From: Streptomyces monomycini
GTDB taxonomy: Bacteria; Actinomycetota; Actinomycetes; Streptomycetales; Streptomycetaceae
Assembly (NCBI RefSeq): GCF_022271435.1
Contig: NZ_JAFIQY010000006.1
Location: 248,001 to 312,000, forward strand
DNA length: 64,000 bases
Direction of reading: 5' to 3'
Shown: positions 43,255 to 51,507 of the stretch, one piece after another
How the letters are laid out: every line of letters starts with the position of its first letter
Position numbering within the stretch: the stretch's first letter is position 1
Notes under the pieces: generated by a model
What the model saw: only the letters and a program-made list of their open reading frames with translations
Told to the model about the DNA's origin: nothing
Databases searched by the model: none
Program-made: the position numbers and the translations under genes

Positions 43255-45114
43255 TCACACGGGCGGGTCGAGGCGGGCCAGCGCGCGCAGTGCGCGTGGG
43301 GCGAAGCGGGACAGCAGGTGGGCGCCGCGCGCCTCGGGCGTGACGGGGACCACCGCTTCGTTGCGGACGACCGCGCGCAGGATCGCGTCGGCGACCTTCT
43401 CCGGCGGGTAGTTCCGCAGCCCGTACGCGCGGGCCACCTTGGTCTGGCGGCGTTTCTCCTCGTCCGCCGAGAGGCCCGTGAAGCGGGCCGTCGTGGTGAT
43501 GTTCGTGTTCACTATGCCGGGGCAGACGGCCGTGACGCCGATGCCCTGGCCTGCCAGTTCGGCGCGCAGGCTCTCGCTGAGCATGAGCACCGCCGCCTTC
43601 GACGCGCCGTAGGCGGACAGGATCTTGGACGGCTGGAAGGCCGCTGCCGAGGCGGTGTTGACGATGTGGCCGCCCTGGCCGCGCTCGGCCATCTGCCGGC
43701 CGAAGAGGCGGCAGCCGTGGATGACGCCCCAGAGGTTGACGTCCAGGACCTTCTTCCAGTCCTCGGTGGTCGTGCTGAGGAAGGAGCCGGACAGGCCGAT
43801 CCCGGCGTTGTTGACCAGGACGTCGACGGTGCCGTACTCGGCGGCGACCTTGCCGGCCAGTTTCTCCATGGCGGCCTCGTCCGAGACGTCCACCGTATCG
43901 GCCCAGGCCTGCGGGGCGCCCACCAGCCGCGCCAGGTCGGCCGTACGGGCCGCCCCCTCGGCGTCCCGGTCGACGGCGACGACGCGCGCGCCCGCCTCGG
44001 CGAAGGCGAACGCGGTGGCCCGCCCGATGCCGCTGGCGGCGCCGGTGACGAGCACCAGCTGGCCGCCGAACCGGTCGGCGTGCGGGCCGGTGGCGACGGT
44101 CTTCCTGGCCGGGTCGCCCTCCTCCTTGGACGTCACGAATGCGCTGATCCAGGCGACAAGTTGATCAGGCCGGGTGCGCGGTACCCAGTGCTTGGCCGGG
44201 AGGGTGCGCCGCACCAGCTGCGGCACCCAGTGGTCGAGGTCGTCGTAGAGCCGCTGGGACAGGAAGGCGTCGCCGGTGGGCGTGATGAGCTGCACCGGGC
44301 AGTGGGCGTAGGCGTCGGCGCGCGGGCGGCGCAGCCGGGCGCGGACGTTGTCGCGGTAGAGCCATGCGCCGTGCGCGGCGTCCGTGGGCAGGGACGCCGT
44401 CGGGTAGTCGCCCGCGGGCACCTTCTCCACCCGCTGGAGGATCTTCGGCCAGCGCTTGCCGAGCGGACCCTTCCAGGCCAGCTCGGGCAGGACGGGGGTG
44501 TGCAGCATGTAGACGTACCAGGATTTGGCGCCCTGGCCGAGCAGTTGTGCGGCGCGGCGCGGGGTGGGGCGGGAGGCGCGCTTCTTGATCCAGTGCCCGA
44601 AGTGGTCCAGCGACGGACCGGACATCGAGGTGAAGGAGGCGATCCGGCCTTCTGTGTGCCGGGCCGTCGCGAACTCCCAGGCCTGCACCGAGCCCCAGTC
44701 GTGGCCGACCACGTGGACCGGCCGGTCCGGGCTCACCGCGTCCACGACGGCGAGGAAGTCGTCGGTCAGCTTCTCCAGCGTGAAGCCGCCGCGCAGCGGT
44801 TTGGGCGCGGTGGACCGGCCGCAGCCCCGGACGTCGTACAGCACCACATGGAAACGGTCGGCCAGACCGCGGGCCACCTCCGACCACACTTCCTTGCTGT
44901 CCGGGTAGCCGTGCACCAGCACGACCGTGGGGCGCGCGCTGTCGCCCAGTTCGGCGACGCACAGCTCCACCCCGCCCGTGCGGACCCAGCGCTCCCGGGC
45001 TCCGTCCAGCCCGGCCCCAGCACCAGCCACGACGGCCCCACCTCCGTCTCCCGCGCCGGCCCCGTCTCCCACGCCGGCTTCCGCTCCCGCTCCGGTCCCT
45101 GCCGTCCTGCTCAT
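43255..45114 (-). CDS. Alpha/beta-hydrolase and short-chain dehydrogenase fusion
   Basis: A 619-residue two-domain enzyme. Residues 1-40 are a Gly/Ala linker. The hydrolase domain (about 45-320) has VVLVHGYPDS and GHDWGS with Asp139 as likely nucleophile, as in epoxide hydrolases. The SDR domain (from about 340) has VLVTGAASGIGRA for NAD(P) binding, NNAGIGLSG, the catalytic Tyr/Lys in YGASKAA, and NTASA. Fusions of this kind occur in actinobacteria and are presumed to act on lipids or fatty aldehydes. The start overlaps the upstream stop (ATGA), so it is translationally coupled to the M24 gene. Confidence 0.9.
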   Translation of the reverse strand: MSRTAGTGAGAEAGVGDGAGAGDGGGAVVAGAGAGLDGARERWVRTGGVELCVAELGDSARPTVVLVHGYPDSKEVWSEVARGLADRFHVVLYDVRGCGRSTAPKPLRGGFTLEKLTDDFLAVVDAVSPDRPVHVVGHDWGSVQAWEFATARHTEGRIASFTSMSGPSLDHFGHWIKKRASRPTPRRAAQLLGQGAKSWYVYMLHTPVLPELAWKGPLGKRWPKILQRVEKVPAGDYPTASLPTDAAHGAWLYRDNVRARLRRPRADAYAHCPVQLITPTGDAFLSQRLYDDLDHWVPQLVRRTLPAKHWVPRTRPDQLVAWISAFVTSKEEGDPARKTVATGPHADRFGGQLVLVTGAASGIGRATAFAFAEAGARVVAVDRDAEGAARTADLARLVGAPQAWADTVDVSDEAAMEKLAGKVAAEYGTVDVLVNNAGIGLSGSFLSTTTEDWKKVLDVNLWGVIHGCRLFGRQMAERGQGGHIVNTASAAAFQPSKILSAYGASKAAVLMLSESLRAELAGQGIGVTAVCPGIVNTNITTTARFTGLSADEEKRRQTKVARAYGLRNYPPEKVADAILRAVVRNEAVVPVTPEARGAHLLSRFAPRALRALARLDPPV

Positions 45115-45989
45115 GCGGCCTTCTCCTCCTGCCAGCGCCGCACGTGCGGCAGATCGTCGTCCAGCCAAAAGGCGCTCTCCTGCGGGTCGGCGGAGTCCGT
45201 CACGACGAGGATCTCCTCGAACTTCGCGCCCGTGCCCCGGAATCCGAGGTGTGGTTCGACCGCCCACAGCCCCGGCTGCGGCGGGTGGTCGGAGAACTTG
45301 TACGGGCTCCACAGCGGTGACCAGCCGTCCCGGTGACCGTGCAGCGCGTCGGAGGCCAGGCCCTTGAGCGCCTGTGTGCCGAACCCGAAGACCGTGGGCG
45401 ACCAGCGGCGCTCCTTCACCCGGTCGATCTTGTGGGCGATCACGCCGAAGGGATAGGCGCGATGCCGGTTCGCGTGGCCCTGGCGGATCATGAGCCGCTC
45501 GACGTCCTCGTAGATCTCGCGCAGCGGACGGCGTTCGCGCACCTCGCGCAGGATCAGGTCGCGGTGCGCTTCGAGATCGGCCAGCAGCCGGTCGTGCACC
45601 GGGTTCAGCCCGAGGCAGCCGGAGTAGCCGATGTCGGCCGTGCAGCCCTGGTGGACCGGCGCCATGTCGAGGATGAAGGCCATCCCGGGCTCCAGGCGCC
45701 GGTTGGTGGGGAAGAACTGCAGCGGTATACGGAAGTTCGTGAAGGCCGTACGGTCGCCGAACCAGGCGAAGGGGAGGTGGAACCAGTCCCGTACGCCCCG
45801 CTCGTGCAGCCACTCGCGCTGCATCCGGGCCGCTTCCCGCTCCGTCACCCCCGGCCTGAGCTGGGCGGCGACCGCCTCGGCGCAGTCGTACGCCAGGCGC
45901 TGCACTTCTCTGAACCCCCGCAGGTCCGCCGGGAGTTCACGCGCCCCGCCGCCCCTCCGGGCCGCTGCGGCCCCTGTCGCTGAGGTCAT
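45111..45989 (-). CDS. M24-family metallopeptidase-like protein
   Basis: A 292-residue pita-bread-fold protein. Metal ligands in order are Asp in FILDMAPVH, Asp in CTADIGYSG, a His in the RQGHANRHRAYPFG region, and glutamates in AVEPHLG and AKFEEILVVT, as in methionine aminopeptidase or Xaa-Pro dipeptidase. Some family members have lost activity, so the reaction is uncertain. It is the first gene of the operon; the start at 45989 has alternatives ten codons upstream. An inverted repeat 50-70 bases upstream may be the operator. Confidence 0.82.
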   Translation of the reverse strand: MTSATGAAAARRGGGARELPADLRGFREVQRLAYDCAEAVAAQLRPGVTEREAARMQREWLHERGVRDWFHLPFAWFGDRTAFTNFRIPLQFFPTNRRLEPGMAFILDMAPVHQGCTADIGYSGCLGLNPVHDRLLADLEAHRDLILREVRERRPLREIYEDVERLMIRQGHANRHRAYPFGVIAHKIDRVKERRWSPTVFGFGTQALKGLASDALHGHRDGWSPLWSPYKFSDHPPQPGLWAVEPHLGFRGTGAKFEEILVVTDSADPQESAFWLDDDLPHVRRWQEEKAA

Positions 45990-46037
45990 CGCCAACCGTC
46001 CGTCCCGTATGCCGTTCATCGCGGTACGTGCCCGTAA

Positions 46038-46061
46038 CTTGACACTGATGAATGTGACAAT
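46038..46061. promoter_or_regulatory. Candidate MerR operator before the M24 gene
   Basis: TTGACAC (46039) and GTGACAA (46054) are inverted arms with one mismatch and an 8-base A/T-rich spacer, about 50 bases before the first gene of the operon that encodes MerR. Stretched dyads of this size are typical MerR targets. Confidence 0.5.
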
Positions 46062-46107
46062 GCTCGGCGGCGGCGTCAAGGGGTCGGCACGGGCCTGTGG
46101 AAAACTC

Positions 46108-46190
46108 GTCGGAGCGGTCGGAGCGGTCGGAGCGGTCGGAGCGGTCGGAGCGGTCGGAGCGGTCGGAGCGGCCGGAGCGGCCGGAGCGGC
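46108..46190. repeat. 9-bp tandem repeat array
   Basis: About nine units of GTCGGAGCG or the variant GCCGGAGCG. It lies in the intergenic region and reads as a tripeptide repeat in every frame, so open frames across it are not evidence of a gene. Confidence 0.88.
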
Positions 46191-46379
46191 CCAGCGCCCG
46201 CAGCCCACGAGCCGGCGCGTCGCCCGCCCGCCGCCGCCCCACCTTCCCCCGGCTGCTCCCCGGCCGCTCCCCCGCCCCACCGCCCCCGACACCCATGGGC
46301 CGAAAGCCGGACCTCCCCTACGGGCCCCTCCACCTGTGGTCGGACGCCGATCCAGCCGCCAGGTCTGACGACCGGTGTA

Positions 46380-47483
46380 GTGAGCACCACTACCGTCGTT
46401 GACGTGACTGTGATCGTGACCGAAAGCCTGAGCAAGCGGTACCCGAGGGTGACCGCGCTGGACCGGCTCACCGTTGACATCGGCCCGGGCGTGACCGGCC
46501 TGGTGGGTGCGAACGGCGCCGGCAAGTCCACCCTGATCAAGCTGCTGCTGGGCCTCGCCCCGGCCAGTGAGGGGTCTGCGACCGTCCTCGGCCTCGACGT
46601 GGCCAGGGAGGGCGGCGCCATCCGGGAGCGCGTCGGCTACATGCCGGAGCACGACTGTCTGCCGCCCGACGTCTCGGCCACCGAGTTCGTCGTCCACATG
46701 GCGCGCATGTCGGGCCTGCCGCCGACCGCGGCCCGTGAGCGCACCGCCGACACGCTGCGGCACGTCGGCCTCTACGAGGAGCGCTACCGCCCCATCGGCG
46801 GCTATTCGACGGGTATGAAGCAGCGCGTCAAGCTGGCCCAGGCGCTGGTCCACGACCCGCAGCTGGTCTTCCTGGACGAGCCGACCAACGGCCTGGACCC
46901 GGTCGGCCGCGACGAGATGCTCGGCCTGATCCGCCGCGTGCACACCGAATTCGGCATATCGGTCCTGGTCACCTCCCACCTCCTCGGCGAGCTGGAGCGC
47001 ACCTGCGACCACGTCGTCGTCATCGACGGCGGCAAGCTGCTGCGTTCCTCCTCGACCGACGACTTCACCCAGCTCACCGCCTCCCTCGCGGTCGAGGTCA
47101 CGGACACCGACGAGCACCCGGACGGCACGGCCTCGCTGCGCGCGGCTCTGGCCCGTACCGGTGTCGCGGTGACCACCGCGGCACCCGGCTCGGAGAGCGG
47201 CGCGTCCACCGCCCACGTGCTGTACGTGGAGGCCACCGGCGAAGAAACGTACGACCTGGTGCGCGACACCGTCGCCGGCCTGGGCCTCGGCCTGGTCCGG
47301 ATGGAACAGCGCAGGCACCGCATCTCCGAGGTCTTCCAGAGCGACGACACGGCGACCGCGGACGCCCCGGAGGCCCCGGGCCGGCAACCGGCCGCGCCCC
47401 GCCCCACCGCCCCCGCGACGACCGCTTCCGCGACGACCGCCCACCGAGCCATCAAGGACGGAGGCGCCCCCGATGCCGCCTGA
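46380..47483 (+). CDS. ABC transporter ATP-binding protein
   Basis: A 367-residue ATPase. Walker A is GANGAGKST (43-51), the signature is the variant YSTGMKQRVKLAQAL, Walker B is LVFLDEPTNGLDP, and the switch is TSHLLGELE. The C-terminal 130 residues include a regulatory domain and an Ala/Thr-rich tail. It energises the permease encoded just downstream, whose start overlaps its end by 11 bases. Such pairs export lipids, peptides or antibiotics. The start is GTG at 46380 with weak SD; later GTG codons are possible. Confidence 0.88.
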   Translation: MSTTTVVDVTVIVTESLSKRYPRVTALDRLTVDIGPGVTGLVGANGAGKSTLIKLLLGLAPASEGSATVLGLDVAREGGAIRERVGYMPEHDCLPPDVSATEFVVHMARMSGLPPTAARERTADTLRHVGLYEERYRPIGGYSTGMKQRVKLAQALVHDPQLVFLDEPTNGLDPVGRDEMLGLIRRVHTEFGISVLVTSHLLGELERTCDHVVVIDGGKLLRSSSTDDFTQLTASLAVEVTDTDEHPDGTASLRAALARTGVAVTTAAPGSESGASTAHVLYVEATGEETYDLVRDTVAGLGLGLVRMEQRRHRISEVFQSDDTATADAPEAPGRQPAAPRPTAPATTASATTAHRAIKDGGAPDAA

Positions 47484-48384
47484 GACCAGGAACCCCGCCA
47501 CCGCCGGAGCGGCGCAGGACGTCATCCACGACATCGGCTACCGCCATTTCGACGGTCCCCGCCTGGGCCGCGGCTACGCCCGCCGCTCGCTGTTCTCGCA
47601 GAGCCTGCGCGGCGCCTACGGGCTCGGCCGCTCGACGAAGTCCAAAGTCCTGCCGATGCTGCTGTTCGCCGTCATGTGCCTGCCGGCGGGCATCATGGTG
47701 GCGGTCGCGGTGTTCACCAAGATGAACGACCTGCCGGTGGCGTACACCCGGTACGCGATCTTCCTCCAGGCCGTCATCGGCCTCTACCTGGCCGCCCAGG
47801 CGCCCCAGTCCGTCTCCCGTGACCTGCGCTTCAAGACCGTGCCGCTGTACTTCTCGCGCCCGATCGAGCGGGTCGACTACGTGGTGGCGAAGTTCGCGGC
47901 GATGGCCGGCGCGCTGTTCATCCTGACCGCCGCGCCGCTGCTGATCCTCTACATCGGCGCGCTGCTGGCCAAGATGGACTTCGTCGACCAGACCAAGGGG
48001 ATGGCCCAGGGCCTGGTCTCGGTGGCGCTGCTCTCCCTCCTCTTCGCCGGCGTCGGCCTGCTGATCTCCGCACTGACCCCGCGCCGCGGCTTCGGCGTGG
48101 CAGCCGTCATCGCCGCGCTGACGATCCCCTACGCCGCGGTGAGCGCCGTCCAGGGCATCGCCGCCGTACAGGGCCAGGAAGGGGTCGTGGGCTGGCTCGC
48201 CCTGTTCTCGCCCGTCACCCTGATCGACAGCGTGCAGGCGACGTTCCTCGGGGGCACCGCGTCGTTCCCCGACGAGGTCCAGCCGTCCACCGCCGCCGGG
48301 CTGGTGGCCCTCCTGGTCACGCTGGTCGCCGTCGCGGGCTCGTACGCCCTGCTGATGCGCCGCTACCGGAAGGCCGGCCTGTGA
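47473..48384 (+). CDS. ABC-2-type transporter permease
   Basis: A 303-residue membrane protein with about six helices (VLPMLLFAVMCLPAGIMVAVAVF, AGALFILTAAPLLILYIGALLA, VALLSLLFAGVGLLISAL and others). LYFSRPIERVDYVVAKF is a typical cytoplasmic loop of ABC-2 permeases. It overlaps the ATPase gene by 11 bases. AGGCGC is a weak ribosome site, in keeping with coupling. The substrate is unknown. Confidence 0.86.
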   Translation: MPPETRNPATAGAAQDVIHDIGYRHFDGPRLGRGYARRSLFSQSLRGAYGLGRSTKSKVLPMLLFAVMCLPAGIMVAVAVFTKMNDLPVAYTRYAIFLQAVIGLYLAAQAPQSVSRDLRFKTVPLYFSRPIERVDYVVAKFAAMAGALFILTAAPLLILYIGALLAKMDFVDQTKGMAQGLVSVALLSLLFAGVGLLISALTPRRGFGVAAVIAALTIPYAAVSAVQGIAAVQGQEGVVGWLALFSPVTLIDSVQATFLGGTASFPDEVQPSTAAGLVALLVTLVAVAGSYALLMRRYRKAGL

Positions 48385-48457
48385 CCGCCCGCCCCGCGCC
48401 CCCGAAGGCGCACCCGACGACGCCCGCCATCAGCTCCCGGAGGAACGGGCCGCGCCC

Positions 48458-49369
48458 ATGACGACCATCCAGATCGACCACGTCTCCCGCTGGTTCGGCA
48501 ACGTCGTTGCCGTCAACGACATCACGATGACCATCGGACCCGGTGTCACCGGCCTCCTCGGCCCCAACGGCGCGGGCAAGTCCACCCTGATCAACATGAT
48601 GGGCGGCTTCCTCGCCCCGTCCGGCGGGACCGTCACCCTCGACGGCCGTGCCATCTGGCGCAACGAACGCATATACCGCGACATCGGTATCGTGCCCGAG
48701 CGCGAGGCGATGTACGACTTCCTCACCGGCCGCGAGTTCGTCGTCGCCAACGCCGAACTGCACGGCCTGGGACGGGACGCGGCGCGGCGCGCGCTGGCCA
48801 CCGTCGAGATGGAGTACGCGCAGGACCGCAAGATCTCCACGTACAGCAAGGGCATGCGCCAGCGCGTGAAGATGGCGTCGGCGCTGGTCCACGACCCTTC
48901 CGTGCTGCTGCTGGACGAACCGTTCAACGGCATGGACCCGCGCCAGCGGATGCAGCTCATGGAGCTGCTGCGGCGGATGGGCGACGAGGGCCGTACGGTG
49001 CTGTTCTCCTCCCACATCCTCGAAGAGGTCGAGCAACTGGCCTCGCACATCGAGGTGGTGGTGGCGGGGCGGCACGCCGCGTCCGGTGACTTCCGCAAGA
49101 TCCGCCGCCTGATGACGGACCGGCCGCACCGCTACCTCATCCGCTCCGACGACGACCGCGCGCTGGCCGCCGCCCTGATCGCCGACCCCTCCACGGCCGG
49201 TATCGAGGTGGACCTCCAGGAGGGCGCGTTGCGCGTCCAGGCCGTCGACTTCCCCCGCTTCACCGCCTTGCTGCCGCGCGTCGCCCGCGACCACGGCATC
49301 CGCCTCCTGACGGTCTCGCCCTCCGACGAGTCCCTGGAATCGGTCTTCTCCTACCTCGTCGCGGCCTGA
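48458..49369 (+). CDS. ABC transporter ATP-binding protein, second of the cluster
   Basis: A 303-residue ATPase: Walker A GPNGAGKST near 35-43, signature YSKGMRQRVKMASAL, Walker B LLLDEPFNGMDP and switch SSHILEEVE. It resembles the first ATPase of the cluster but lacks the long tail. It follows the first permease by 73 bases and precedes a second permease by 16. The two pairs may form one four-gene exporter or two related ones. Confidence 0.9.
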   Translation: MTTIQIDHVSRWFGNVVAVNDITMTIGPGVTGLLGPNGAGKSTLINMMGGFLAPSGGTVTLDGRAIWRNERIYRDIGIVPEREAMYDFLTGREFVVANAELHGLGRDAARRALATVEMEYAQDRKISTYSKGMRQRVKMASALVHDPSVLLLDEPFNGMDPRQRMQLMELLRRMGDEGRTVLFSSHILEEVEQLASHIEVVVAGRHAASGDFRKIRRLMTDRPHRYLIRSDDDRALAAALIADPSTAGIEVDLQEGALRVQAVDFPRFTALLPRVARDHGIRLLTVSPSDESLESVFSYLVAA

Positions 49370-49385
49370 AAGGAGCCTGAAAGCG

Positions 49386-50177
49386 ATGTCAGCGACCTCA
49401 TCGGTCCGGCCGGACCCGTCCCCGGCGCCCGCCGCGGGCCCCTCGACGACCCTGGCGTTCTTCCACCCCACCGTCGCCCGGCTCACCTACCGGGCCCTCC
49501 TCGGGCGGCGCCGCGCGCTGATCCTCTTCGCGCTGCCCGCCCTCCTGATCGTCATCTCCGTCGCCGTACGGGCACTCGCCGGTGCCGACGACTCCACCGC
49601 CAACGGTGTCCTGGGCACCTTCGCGCTCGCCACGATGGTGCCGCTGATCGGCGTCATCGCCGGTACGGGCGCGATCGGCCCCGAGATCGACGACGGCTCG
49701 GTCGTCTACCTGCTGGCCAAGCCGCTGCGCCGGTCCTCGATCATCTTCACCAAGCTGGTGGTGGCGATCGGTGTGACGGCCGCCTTCTCCGCGATCCCGG
49801 TGCTGATCGCCGGCTTCGTCCTCAACGGCAACAGCCAGCAGATCGCCGTCGCGTACGCCGTCGCCGCGGCCGTGGCCTCCGTCGCGTACAGCGCCCTGTT
49901 CCTGTTCTTCGGCACGATCAGCCGGCACGCGGTCGTCTTCGGCCTGGTCTACGCCCTGGTGTGGGAGACCCTGTTCGGCAATCTGGTCCCGGGCGCGCGG
50001 ACGCTGAGCGTCCAGCAGTGGGCCCTCGCGGTGGGCCAGAAGATCGGTGCGGAGGGCGCGATCACGTCCGAGGTGGGACTGCCGCTGGCGGTGATCCTCC
50101 TGGTGGCCGTGACCGGCCTGGCGACCTGGTACGCGGCACGGAAGCTGCGCTCGCTGACGTTGGCGGGGGAGGAGTAA
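49386..50177 (+). CDS. ABC-2-type transporter permease, second of the cluster
   Basis: A 263-residue membrane protein with six helices. The motif IGPEIDDGSVVYLLAKPLRRSSIIFTKLVVA is typical of ABC-2 permeases, in which the chromosomal partner ATPase binds this cytoplasmic loop. It is the last gene of the operon, followed by a terminator hairpin. AAGGAG lies upstream of the ATG. Confidence 0.88.
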   Translation: MSATSSVRPDPSPAPAAGPSTTLAFFHPTVARLTYRALLGRRRALILFALPALLIVISVAVRALAGADDSTANGVLGTFALATMVPLIGVIAGTGAIGPEIDDGSVVYLLAKPLRRSSIIFTKLVVAIGVTAAFSAIPVLIAGFVLNGNSQQIAVAYAVAAAVASVAYSALFLFFGTISRHAVVFGLVYALVWETLFGNLVPGARTLSVQQWALAVGQKIGAEGAITSEVGLPLAVILLVAVTGLATWYAARKLRSLTLAGEE

Positions 50178-50196
50178 GGGGGAGACGTACAGGGAG

Positions 50197-50230
50197 GCCC
50201 GGCCGCTGCCGTCTTACGGCGCGGCCGGGC
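50197..50230. terminator. Bidirectional terminator after the ABC operon
   Basis: GCCCGGCCGC/GCGGCCGGGC is a perfect 10-bp stem, with an inner GCCG/CGGC helix around the loop TCTTA. It lies between convergent genes. Confidence 0.8.
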
Positions 50231-50271
50231 TCCCTGCATTCACGCACACGCGAGCGCGCGTCAAAGGCGGC

Positions 50272-50724
50272 TCACACCGCGCAGAACTCGTTCCCCTCCG
50301 GGTCCCGCATGAGCCACCAGTGCCCCTCGATCCCCTGGTCGACTTCACGGATACGGGACGCCCCCAGCTTCTCCAGCCGGGCCACCAGCGCGTCGAGCCC
50401 GCCGGGCTCGCTGTGGACGTCGATGTGCAGGCGGTTCTTGCCCGTCTTGCCCTCGGGCACGTCCTGGAAGAGCACTCGCCGACCGCGGCCGACACCGCTG
50501 GCTGCGTCGAACGGGTCCTCCGGGTGGCGGATCGCGGCGTAACCCCGGAAGGTCTTACGGCCCCGGTGCTCGGCGACCGCCTCGTCGCCTATGTGTCCGG
50601 CGGCCAGCAACTGCTCGACGAGCACGCTCGGGTCCTCGACCTCGTATTCCAGAGCAGCGGCCCAGAAGTCCGCGAGGGCGGGGGCGTTACTGCTGTCGAT
50701 GACCAACTTCCACGTCAGTGCCAT
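50272..50724 (-). CDS. VOC/glyoxalase-family protein
   Basis: A 150-residue protein of the vicinal-oxygen-chelate fold: two beta-alpha-beta-beta-beta units, MALTWKLVIDSSNAPALADFWAAALEYEVE and then RLHIDVHSEPGGLDALVARLEKLGA with DPEGNEFCAV at the end. Members include glyoxalases, dioxygenases and antibiotic-resistance proteins; the substrate is unknown. The ATG at 50724 begins the domain. It is convergent with the ABC operon. Confidence 0.85.
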   Translation of the reverse strand: MALTWKLVIDSSNAPALADFWAAALEYEVEDPSVLVEQLLAAGHIGDEAVAEHRGRKTFRGYAAIRHPEDPFDAASGVGRGRRVLFQDVPEGKTGKNRLHIDVHSEPGGLDALVARLEKLGASRIREVDQGIEGHWWLMRDPEGNEFCAV

Positions 50725-50843
50725 GGGGGTAGTTATACCTACCGCGACTGACAACGGGTCGGTATCGGGGGCGGGGCGGGGTCGGCCGAGGGTGCCATCG
50801 CAGTGGCCGCGCGCCGAAACTCCGTGGCCTCTGGCCAGTTGGT

Positions 50844-51068
50844 TCAGTCGGTGACGAAGTAGCCTCGACCGCTCACCACGTACACGAGCCCTTCAGCGCG
50901 AAGGCTGGCCACGGCGCGGGTAGCCGTCGACTGGGAGACGTCGAACTCGGCGGCGAGCGCCACCGTGCCGGGCAGACGTTGTCCGGCGCGGTAGGTGCCG
51001 TCCTGAATGCGCCGCCGGATCTCCGCTGCGACTTGTGGCCAATGCGGTAGGGCTCTGTCGATCTCCAC
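50844..51068 (-). CDS. Small GntR-type winged-helix protein
   Basis: A 74-residue protein consisting only of a GntR DNA-binding domain (WPQVAAEIRRRIQDGTYRAGQRLPGTVALAAEFDVSQSTATRAVASLRAEGLV). There is no effector domain, so it is much shorter than normal GntR regulators. Similar stand-alone proteins accompany mobile or accessory genes in Streptomyces. It is divergent from the 64-residue gene at 51202 with a short gap. Confidence 0.8.
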   Translation of the reverse strand: MEIDRALPHWPQVAAEIRRRIQDGTYRAGQRLPGTVALAAEFDVSQSTATRAVASLRAEGLVYVVSGRGYFVTD

Positions 51069-51201
51069 CTAGTCAGCGTGCGACGGATTCACTCAGTTTG
51101 CTATCGAGGTACCGACATAGTCCATGAGCGGCTTTCGACGTATGCCGGGAATGTCGGACGGACACACCGGGTTCTGCCGACCGGGAGGAGTCGTTGCCGC
51201 C

Positions 51202-51396
51202 ATGAGCGATGAGATCGAGAACGGCTTGGTCGAGTCGGCGGCCGTTGTCCTGGCACTCGTGCGCACGATGTTGGACGGTCCCCAGCTCACCGCCGAGAAG
51301 GGCTGGTTCATGTTGCGCCGGACAGCTGAATGCCTGATGGACGCGCTGAACGTCGCTGAGCTACGGGGCGAGCGGTTGGCCGCAGCAGATGAATAG
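51202..51396 (+). CDS. Small acidic protein beside GntR
   Basis: A 64-residue helical protein (MSDEIENGLVESAAVVLALVRTMLDGPQLTAEKG...CLMDALNVAELRGERLAAADE) of unknown function. GGGAGGAG lies 11 bases before the ATG. The frame is open to 51124, but the residues upstream look like noise. It is divergent from the mini-GntR gene; such pairs recur near integrated elements, by memory. The local GC content is lower than around it. Confidence 0.55.
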   Translation: MSDEIENGLVESAAVVLALVRTMLDGPQLTAEKGWFMLRRTAECLMDALNVAELRGERLAAADE

Positions 51397-51507
51397 TGGC
51401 CTCAGTCAGGTAGCCCCGATGCCGTGACACCGCAGAACGCGACAAGCGCTGCCGGAGACCACAGGATCTCCGGCAGCGCTCGCGAGGGGGAAGAGGGACG
51501 GGTCCCG

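Larger units (their letters stand above)
45990..46379. other. Divergent promoter region with 9-bp repeats
   Basis: 390 bases between the M24 operon and the ABC operon. It contains the candidate MerR operator at 46038-46061, the 9-bp repeat array at 46108-46190 and a C-rich stretch. No gene is supported. Confidence 0.5.

Noticed and set aside
46097..46402. Plus-strand frame with ENSSERSERSER repeats
   Set aside because: It is produced by the 9-bp tandem array and overlaps the ABC gene start; no protein-like remainder.
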